DNA of 64,000 nt from Temnothorax longispinosus (lineage: Eukaryota > Arthropoda > Insecta > Hymenoptera > Formicidae): NCBI RefSeq assembly GCF_030848805.1, contig NC_092364.1:7709770-7773769 (forward strand), written 5' to 3'. The stretch's first letter is position 1, and the number at the start of each line of letters is the position of its first letter. A model generated the notes under the pieces. The model did not search any database and was not told where the DNA came from. It saw nothing but the letters and a program-made list of their open reading frames with translations. The position numbers were made by a program, and so were the translations under genes. This document shows positions 56,767-64,000 of this stretch, in pieces.

Positions 56767-58649
56767 TGTGACGTGACATTTGTCACGTCCGCCGCCCAGG
56801 CGATAGCTCGGCCGAGGGGAAGGTCAGGGGTGGCGCCTCGACTCGGGTCGAGGAAGGGCTACCCGCGTTAACTAACCTTTTTTGAGAAACATTCCGTAGG
56901 GATGACGGGTGGTGCCGGAGCGTGGGATCACGACCAGTTGTAACGACGATAGTCGCGACGAGGGAGAAAACGGGCGCTCGGAGGACGCACGACGGGGTGG
57001 TCGGCCGACGGGCGGGCCACCGGGACCTGCCGCTGGAAAAGCGCCGGGAATGCCTCGCCCCGTAACACGGCCCCGCCGCAGCCTGAACACGGGTGCGCCA
57101 CCGCGACTGCAGCGCGGGTGGACGACCCACACACTCACCCGACGGCGCCCCAAGGGCCGAGCGGCGCCGCCACGGTCTGATCAGCCGGGCGGAAAACCGC
57201 GAGGGGCCCGCGCACAACCAGCAGCCGAATCAAATGTGCCGCGGGAAAATGGCGAAAATCGTCTGCAACGTCGCGAACAGGGCGACGCACACAACCAATC
57301 GGCGGGGCGGAAGAACGGCGAGCTTGAGGGCGCAAGTGCGGGGGTCCGGCGTGGTCCCGCCGAACCGACCGCTCCTCACTGTCGATCTAGCCGCGGACGA
57401 GGAGCCACCCTTGGAGGAGCGCCCCGACGCCGCCGAGCAGCAGCGAGCAGCAAATGTAAGATCTCCACTCCGGTGCTGCCTATTCTGCGAGGGCTCGATC
57501 TCGGTCGCGACACGGTGCCGGAAAGGCGCATATCGAGTAGATTACCGTGTGAACCGGCCGGATTACGTGTCGTACTTAGCTACCGGCTCCCGCCGGTGGG
57601 GATGCCGGGAAGATTATCGCGGCTGCTTGTCGGGATCGCGGGCACGTGGCCGGCCGAGATCGCAGCCAGAAACAGTAAAAGCCCTACTCGAGAACTTGCG
57701 TGAGATCGGCAGTCAATTCGCGTATAGCGTCGTGTGCGTCTTGTAAATATTGCGTTTAGAGTTGTGAATTACGGTATATTGTCGCGTGTCGCGTACGGAA
57801 GTCCCGTGTGCGTGTCGGGAGGGACCGCGCCGGGCTCCTTATGCGTTATTGTCGCGTTTCGCGTACGGAAGTCCCGGGTGCGTGTCGAGAGGGACCGCGC
57901 CGGGCACCTTGGGGTGCATTGAGGCGCATCGCGGGCCTCGCGGATATCTTGCGCCGTGTGTGCGGGCAAATATCGTCGCGTTTGCCCGCATAAGAATCTC
58001 GCGAGCGCGCCACTCGGGCGTTGCATACATTGTGTCGTGCGGGTGAGAATTGTTATGTCGAGTGTATGAGAATCGTTTGCGTCGGGCGTGTGAGAATCGC
58101 CGAGCGTTCGGGATCCGGGGATTAAGACGTGGGCAGATTGATGTTATCGCGGGGTCGTGCGTGGTATTGAGAGCTTCGCTCGCGAAGGGAGCTTCGCGAG
58201 CGTGACCATTACGCACTTCGCGCGTGCGGTGACGGCCGACCTGAGTGCCGCGGTAATACCGGCCATCTGAGCGGGATCCGGCCTTGGATTCCTGATACGA
58301 TTTATGCGTTTGTGTTTATTGAAGGAAATATATCTAATTCATATTGTTTATCGTCGGGCTTTATTTCTGTGTTGCTTGCGTTACGCTCCTTCTCCACCTT
58401 CATCCCTTTCACGCGGAGCTACGCCCTGAGCTTGTGGCGAGATTAAGGAGGAGAACGTTATCGAGATGTGGTGCGCGTCTATAATCGCACCTGGCGCCCA
58501 ATCAAATGGTATCGCCCAAGATCTAAGATACGGGAATTTCGGTAAGAGAAGTGACTTCGTTATCCCCTTCGAGCTATCGTCCGGTGGTCGGCGGATTAAT
58601 TTGTAGCCGCGCTCTTTCGGCTAGCGAGACCGAGGGAAATCGGGTTGCA
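56767..58649 (+). mobile_element. Solo LTR, 1.88 kb, family shared with 6265
   Basis: It starts TGTGACGTGACA, ends GGGTTGCA, and has a perfect 4-bp duplication ATTA (56763-56766 and 58650-58653). Blocks shared with 6265-8415 include AGCTACGCCCTGAGCTTG and CACCTGGCGCCCAATC. The GC-rich body yields long spurious ORFs (for example 264 codons at 56909). Confidence 0.8.
57781..57910 (+). repeat. Two ~67-bp direct repeats in solo LTR
   Basis: TTTCGCGTACGGAAGTCCCG-type units start at about 57783 and 57850 and include GGGACCGCGCCGGGC. Confidence 0.8.
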
Positions 58650-58729
58650 ATTATTTATTTATTATTTATTATTTATATAATCTTTATTTATTATTTATAT
58701 TGTGCAAATGTCAGTGAACTATTCGCAAA

Positions 58730-59224
58730 ATGAGTTCGGAGCAAAAGTGTGTATTTTGTAACAACAGCAGTGAAACTAAAATCACACTTTTTAACGATGG
58801 AAAAATGCAGGAAGATTTTAAAAATTCGTGTAACCTACAAGCTAAAGTATAATGAACTTATTTTACCCACAACTCCAGATAAAATCAATAGGTACCATGG
58901 AAATTGTTATAGAAATTTCACGGCTATTAAAAGAAAGTATGTTGACAATTATAGTGAATTGGTGAAATTACAGCAGTCTGGAAATACAATATCGGAGTCT
59001 GATCCTAGTAAGTACATAAATTCTTATATAACTTTTTCAATACATTGTTGATAAATAATAAAACTAATTTATTGTTCATTTTATGTAGCTAATAACGAAT
59101 CGATTGCCTCATCTAATGTTTTTCAGCAGATATCAACGAAATCGAATCTGAGAATGATATCGATTGCGAAAGCGAAGAAGATATGCAGTACGATGAATCC
59201 GATGCAAACAGCGAAATAGAATAA
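58730..59224 (+). CDS. Two-exon small acidic protein with CxxC N-terminus
   Basis: Exon 1 (58730-59007) starts MSSEQKCVFCNNSSETKI. One base is lost near 58798, after which the frame carries KCRKILKIRVTYKLKYNELI, NRYHGNCYRNFTAIKRKY and QSGNTISESDP. A strong donor GTAAGT lies at 59008. The acceptor TTTTTCAG ends at 59126, and exon 2 (59127-59224) continues in phase as DINEIESENDIDCESEEDMQ, an acidic tail ending in TAA. CxxC plus H-x3-C-Y could bind zinc. Similar CxxC/CYRxF starts occur in long, uncharacterised arthropod repeat proteins; here only the start is kept. It lies inside the long-TIR element and just after a solo LTR. Confidence 0.55.
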
Positions 59225-59374
59225 CTCTACAATTTTTAATAGTATTTTTTTGTTAATAAAAAAATTATTCTAATGTTAAACATATCTTTTAGCACTTATT
59301 ATATATATAATATAGAAATTGTTATCTTATTGTCGACATGATATATATATATATATATATATAAACAAAATATC

Positions 59375-59857
59375 ATATCGTAGTAACGCATCGTACGGAA
59401 CTAACTCGTTAAGCGCAATCGAAACCGCGCTCTTCATTACAATCTGCCTCGATGTTGTCTTCAGTTTTTTCGTCTGCCATTTAGCACATAGCTTCGTTAA
59501 CAGTTTAGTAATTATTACCAATAATTTTTAATCATGTACCTTATCATTTTTTTTTTCACAAAAGTTAACGCCGCTTTGTTGCAATCTGCCGGCCCTTTCT
59601 CTTCCACGAAATCGTCTGCCAATAATTTTCCGCGTTTCGTAGCAACAAATACTTAATATTCCTATAATTTTTATCCCTGAGCTTTATAATTTTTTTTCTT
59701 GTAAAATTTGTCATTTTTGACCGTCCACCCCCGCCTTAATCTTCCTAAGCGCGCAGGCAGACTGGTCACTCAGTGTTCGGGAGTGCTAATGGAACCTCTC
59801 TTGCTATAAATATTTCATGTACCTTATACCTTGCATTTTTATGTAGCCATCAGCTCT
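59375..59857. mobile_element. Right arm of long-TIR element
   Basis: Inverse of 50838-51320, with shared blocks such as GCGCGCAGGCAGACTGGTCA and CCACCCCCGCCTTAATC. The arm contains no gene. A (TA)n lies just inside at 59340. Confidence 0.85.
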
Positions 59858-59859
59858 TA

Positions 59860-60008
59860 AGGTGAAATTTCATGAGCAGTGAAAAGCAGCAGCAGATCGT
59901 ACTGATTGGCTGCAAAATAGAGAAGTTCTCGAGTTTCTAGAACTTCTCTATTTTGTAGCCAATCAGTACAATCTGCTGCTGCTTTTTACTGCTCATGAAA
60001 TTTTACCT
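59860..60008. mobile_element. 149-bp foldback MITE, TTA duplication
   Basis: AGGTGAAATTTCATGAGCAG pairs with CTGCTCATGAAATTTTACCT. TTA is duplicated at 59857-59859 and 60009-60011. Almost perfect stem through GCAGCAGCAGAT and AATAGAGAAGTTCT. Confidence 0.85.
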
Positions 60009-60185
60009 TTAGACTAAAAGGTGCAAACATCGAAAAGTCAAAATTCTCGGGGCGGAGTCTTGTCTTCATTCTCGGACTGGATTTTAAATAAAGATACATA
60101 ATTTTGATCATAAAAAGTAATAGAATACACTTTATTCATTGTTTTTTAGTAAAAAAATGGAAAGCGAAAAATAATTTCAAGAAAA

Positions 60186-60389
60186 TCAATTTTCTTTTTC
60201 GCTAACAGTTAAAGCATGTAAAAACAGAGTCTGATGAACGCACACACTCGTTGTGTGCCTTACGCCTGCACGAAATATACACTGTTTTTCATCGGCTCTG
60301 TTTTCTATTATCTCCGAGCATACGCAGCATATATTATTTAGCTTTCTTGACTTGGTTTTGGCTTGGAAACGACTTTGCCCCGAACACAA
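60186..60389 (-). pseudogene. Cys-rich fragment resembling the pogo finger
   Basis: The minus-strand frame contains NNICCVCSEIIENRADEKQC, similar to NICCVCSEN...KQC in the pogo copies at 31050 and 41965. The following Cys/His ligands are out of pattern. It may be a decayed finger of a related transposase. Weak support. Confidence 0.35.
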
Positions 60390-61385
60390 GTTTTAGGTTT
60401 GGTCGCTTATAAAATAATAGAAATCAATGAAAATAAAAAACTGCACTGGATTTGTGTTCAGATGCATTACTTTTTAGAATCACTTTTACTTTGAGATTCG
60501 GAGAGACAATAATAGTTAAGATACCTACGAGCTTTTTATAAGCTTGGTGCGTGCGAAGTGTGCGAGTATTTCCTCAAGCACAATCGCAAATACATCATGG
60601 TGGAAGTAATAAGGTGAGCTTATGCGCACGTTTCTTGCAATATCTAATCACAGAACGTGACAGAAGACCTCCATGTTTTTTTAATTTTGGTAGGAGATTC
60701 AAATTGTGTAATTATTTAGAATATGTTTAAATGTCGTTATGAAAGTAAAAAATGTAATTGTCACTTGAATCGCCATTAAATCTAATTATTTTTTAAAATT
60801 ACAATAGAAAATTAAGAAATATAGAAAGAAGAAATGAATTACACGGCATGTTAATGGTGAAATAATTTCGATTCATACTGTTTGTTACATCTTGCACTAA
60901 AAGTTTGAAAAATGGTGTCACAAAATTGTTGCATATTAAGAAATGGATTATTTATCGCTTTTCGCTAATTTTGTCACTTCTTATTCTCTGAAAAGTAGAT
61001 TGTAAAATTAATTAATATAAAATGACATACCATTACAGTTTGTGAAAATATTATTTATTAAATATTATTATTTTAATTAATTGTAATGTAAATCACATCA
61101 TATTACAATGAAACGAATAAAGTTTAGAACATAAAATGAAAGTAACGAAACGAATGACAAGGACATATTACAAGAACTAAATTCACATGAATTAAATTGT
61201 AATATAAATGCTATCATATTACAATGAAACGGATAACATTTTGAGCTTAAAACGAAAGTAACAAAACGATTAAAAAAGTAAAAATTTAACGCATATATAA
61301 AACGTTTACCCGTAAGTATCGAGAAACGGCAATCTGTAACATCACATATCACAGTTATAACGACTATTTTGCAACGCAAATAAAT
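60390..61385. other. AT-rich region with a 116-bp duplication
   Basis: Two direct repeats start at about 61080 and 61195 (TTACAATGAAACGAATAA, AAAATGAAAGTAACGAAACG). No gene recognised. Confidence 0.5.
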
Positions 61386-61772
61386 TTAAAATTTATAAAC
61401 TTTTTTGTTTGTGAATATCGACAGTTTCTTATTTGTTTTTAATTTAGAGCTTTCTGCGGAAGTATTTTTGTTCAGTATCCTCATTCTTATGTATGTTCGC
61501 GTCCGTACTAAACAAGACACAACTTCACTAGGAATATCTTTTTCCATCTTTTGTTTTAATACTTTCTCAGTAACAGTTTTAAAAAACCAAGGGCCTTTCT
61601 GCAATGTTCCTGCTCCGTGAAATTTTTCAAATTCCACATTCATTACGTTGGCAACGTTCAGTGAAGAAGCTGAAGGAGTAATAAGTCGTCCTCTAGATAT
61701 GTAGCTAATCCAATCATCCTCGGTGTTCGTGGACATTGCAGTACACGTCTCCAAAGATGGATATTTATTTCT
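61386..61772 (-). pseudogene. P-type (THAP9-like) transposase, C-terminal part
   Basis: The minus-strand frame, entering from the insertion boundary, reads FRNKYPSLETCTAM, then DDWISYISRGRLITPSAS, FEKFHGAGTLQKGP and IPSEVVSCLVRTRTYIRMR, to a stop at 61386. Together with 63243-63361 (YVAGYVAFK) this is the C-terminal region of P/THAP9-like insect transposases: YVAGYV helix, DW.S..SRG.L, LVRTRTYIR. A 1.47 kb palindromic element separates the two halves. The catalytic core is not in the window. Confidence 0.65.
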
Positions 61773-62007
61773 AAAGGACCCCGCACTAATTATATAGGAA
61801 ATTGGATTTCGGTGAAATCGCGTAATTTTTTAATATGTTGTGGCTCATAACCTACTAAACAAAAAATGTAATGGGCACAAAGCTAAATAATAGACAGTTT
61901 TTGAGCTACAGCCAGTCAAACATGAAAAATTATGGTCTGCGCGAGTACTATCCCTACTCTTGGCATAACTTAGGACCAACGACATGGACGTGGTAGGGGG
62001 CTGGTCC

Positions 62008-62071
<64 letters not shown>

Positions 62072-62212
62072 AGCAGAGATAAGGACCCCACGGTTCGTCA
62101 CTTCCGTAGTATTTAATGACTCCAAACCCTCTCTGCTGTGTGTGTGTCAGCAGAGATAAGGACCCCACGGTTCGTCACTCCCGTAGTATTTAATGACTCC
62201 AAACCCTCTCTG

Positions 62213-62249
<37 letters not shown>

Positions 62250-62590
62250 GCTTAATAAAAATAAAAATAATGATTTTAATTGATACACATTTAAAATAAC
62301 TTATTTCATTGTATTCCACATCACTCATTTTCCTCAACATTCAGATCCTGTTGTGGTGTGGTTATGGCGTGTGGCGTGTGGCAGAGCGTGTTATGGTATT
62401 TAGGATACGCGCGACACCAACCCAACGTTCGTTACCCTTCTTCATCATTATTAAATAAAATATTAGATGCTGCTGAGAGACCACCACAACAGGATCTGAA
62501 TGTTGAGGAAAATGAGTGATGTGGAGTACAATGAAATAAGTTATTTTAAATGTGTATCAAATAAAATCATTATTTTTATTTTTATTAAGC

Positions 62591-62639
<49 letters not shown>

Positions 62640-62812
62640 ACACACAGCAGAGAGGGTTTGGAGTCATTAAATACTACGGGAGTGACGAACCGTGGGGTCC
62701 TTATCTCTGCTGACACACACATACACACATACACACACACACACACAGCAGAGAGGGTTTGGAGTCATTAAATACTACGGGAATGACGAACCGTGGGGTC
62801 CTTATCTCTGCT

Positions 62813-62862
<50 letters not shown>

Positions 62863-63242
62863 GGACCAGCCCCCTACCACGTCCATGTCGTTGGTCCTGG
62901 GTTATGCTAAGGCCGGTATTCATAATCAGATCTTATTTCAAGACCGTCTTAAGTAATATCTTAAGATGCTAATACGGCTCTGTGATTGGTTAATGACATC
63001 TTAAGATTGTACTTAAGATGGTCTTAAATATAAGAACCGACTATGAATACCGACCTAAGAGTAGGGATATAGTACTCGCGCAGACCATAATTTTTCATGT
63101 TTGACTGGCTGTAGCTCAAAAACTGTCCATTATTTAGCTTTGTGCCCATTTTTTGTTCAGTAGGTTATAAGCCACAACATATTAAAAAATTACGCGATTT
63201 CACGGGAATCCAATTTCCTATATAATTAGTGCGGGGTCCTTT
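61773..63242. mobile_element. Palindromic element inserted in the transposase
   Basis: The ends AAAGGACCCCGCACTAATTA and inverse pair, and similarity continues for most of both halves: CAGTCAAACATGAAAAATTA, GGGACCAGCCCCCTACCAC, (CA)n, and two copies per half of a 65-bp AGAGATAAGGACCCCACGG unit. The centre at about 62400-62520 keeps the last codons of a frame (NVRYPSSSLLNKILDAAERP to a TGA at 62518). The right half has acquired a MITE at 62911. Confidence 0.85.
62911..63055. mobile_element. Foldback MITE, GGCCGGTATTCAT family, copy 3
   Basis: Nearly identical to copy 1 (27605). TAA is duplicated (62908-62910 and 63056-63058). The mirror half of the host palindrome (61955-61975) lacks it and serves as the empty site. 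Confidence 0.9.
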
Positions 63243-63361
63243 GAATGCTACGTATCCAGCAACGTATTTCAGTCCTTCATCTTCACAAATTGTACCATCG
63301 TTGAATTCCTCGAATTGTTGAAGTAAATCTAATTCTTCTGAGATTTGAGTGTAATTGATAT
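63243..63361 (-). pseudogene. P-type transposase, exon upstream of the insertion
   Basis: After an acceptor (GTTATAG, minus strand, next to 63361) the frame reads INYTQISEELDLLQQFEEFN, then DGTICEDEGLKYVAGYVAFK, and is cut at the palindromic element. It continues in the fragment ending at 61772. Upstream exons are not recognised between 63362 and the window end. Confidence 0.6.
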
Positions 63362-64000
63362 CTATAACAGATTAAGGACAATGCCAAAAAGAAAGGACAA
63401 AATAAAGATTTTAGCAACATGTAATACGTGTGAACCTGTTAACCACTCTTTTATTATGACACTTTTATATCTTTTATAATATAAAATTTTTATTTACTAT
63501 ATTGCAGTGAAAAACCTACATTAAGATACCTTGAGTCATTGGTTAAGAGATTTCAGAAGTGGTAACGTAATTTCTCACCTCCATAGGGAAAAATTATTAC
63601 AATTTCCAACAAGCTATTGACACGTAATCTCACCCAATGTACAATGTTACTGTTTAAAAGCAATGATCACTAATTACGATTAGATATAAACTGTTGTAAA
63701 ATGTTATAATTTTTCAATTGGAATGTTCGACATTACGTTATATACTTTCATAAAACATAGGCACGTAATAGGTAGAAATAGATAGATAAGGTAGACTGAG
63801 AAAACTGAGCGAGGTTCGCGGTTTTTTGCCATAAATATAAAAAGAATGAAAAGTAATGGAAGAGATTCAAGTGCTGAGAACCTGGCATAGGAAAAAATAT
63901 GTAAGTATCCTTTCAAAAATGTCTGTTATCATAAATGGTAAGAATGACTTATTTAGTTATAAGCTCTCTGAATAATAAAAATAATTTCATATGAAGTTAA
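63362..64000. other. AT-rich sequence without recognised features
   Basis: No supported ORF. The minus-strand frame at 63704 has no domain. Confidence 0.35.

Noticed and set aside
56909..57703. 264-codon ORF in the solo LTR at 56767
   Set aside because: GC-rich DNA with few stop codons gives long ORFs in several frames on both strands. It is Arg/Pro/Gly-rich with no domain, and the sister LTR does not conserve it.
63704..63916. 70-codon hydrophobic minus-strand ORF, possible membrane peptide
   Set aside because: AT-rich DNA encodes Phe/Leu/Ile-rich frames by chance; no start context, splice site or homologue recognised.

Overview
This window looks like an insect genome, most likely a hymenopteran and probably an ant. 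That is an inference from the AT-rich background, the spliced genes and the mix of transposon families; nothing here is a species marker. I found no confident host gene. Almost all recognisable sequence is transposable elements inserted into one another, so the window reads as a TE island or heterochromatic block.

0-9.6 kb: a broken MADF-domain exon, a Merlin-type non-autonomous element, an LTR remnant, two foldback elements with long arms, and a 2.15 kb solo LTR (4-bp target duplication ACTG) inside an older TIR element. 9.6-21 kb: an I-clade LINE (three zinc knuckles, APE endonuclease, RT, RNase H) broken by frameshifts and stops. Its presumed 5' UTR is split by a 5 kb TIR insertion that carries two other LINE remnants, both seated in a (TC)n tract. 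21-23.5 kb: a TIR element split by a Merlin-like element (8-bp duplication TTAATTAT) holding an array of six palindromic units. 23.8-28 kb: a TIR element split by a 1.2 kb solo LTR, then an 8-bp-duplication element with a THAP exon.

28-41.9 kb: clustered MITEs, a pogo-like element with a PHD-type finger, a Merlin transposon with a truncated spliced transposase, a second 8-bp-duplication element, and satellite-like repeats. 41.9-46.2 kb: a Penelope-like composite (inverted arms, GIY-YIG fragment, hammerhead-like motif), with a second pogo copy and PIF/Harbinger debris inside, then a hAT transposase piece. 48.7-49.1 kb: a cysteine-rich ORF of an unnamed repeat-associated family.

50.8-59.9 kb: an older element of about 2.2 kb with arms of about 480 bp. 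It encodes a small two-exon acidic protein and was later split by a young Copia retrotransposon (LTRs, primer site, polypurine tract and TSD all visible) and by a second solo LTR. 60-64 kb: a P-type transposase fragment interrupted by a 1.47 kb palindromic element.

The genes do not form a pathway. What ties the window together is the order of insertion, and in several places an uninterrupted copy elsewhere in the window serves as the empty site. I found no clearly new enzymatic system. The best candidates for something undescribed are the covarying palindrome array, the LINEs in (TC)n tracts, and the long-arm element with its spliced acidic protein.
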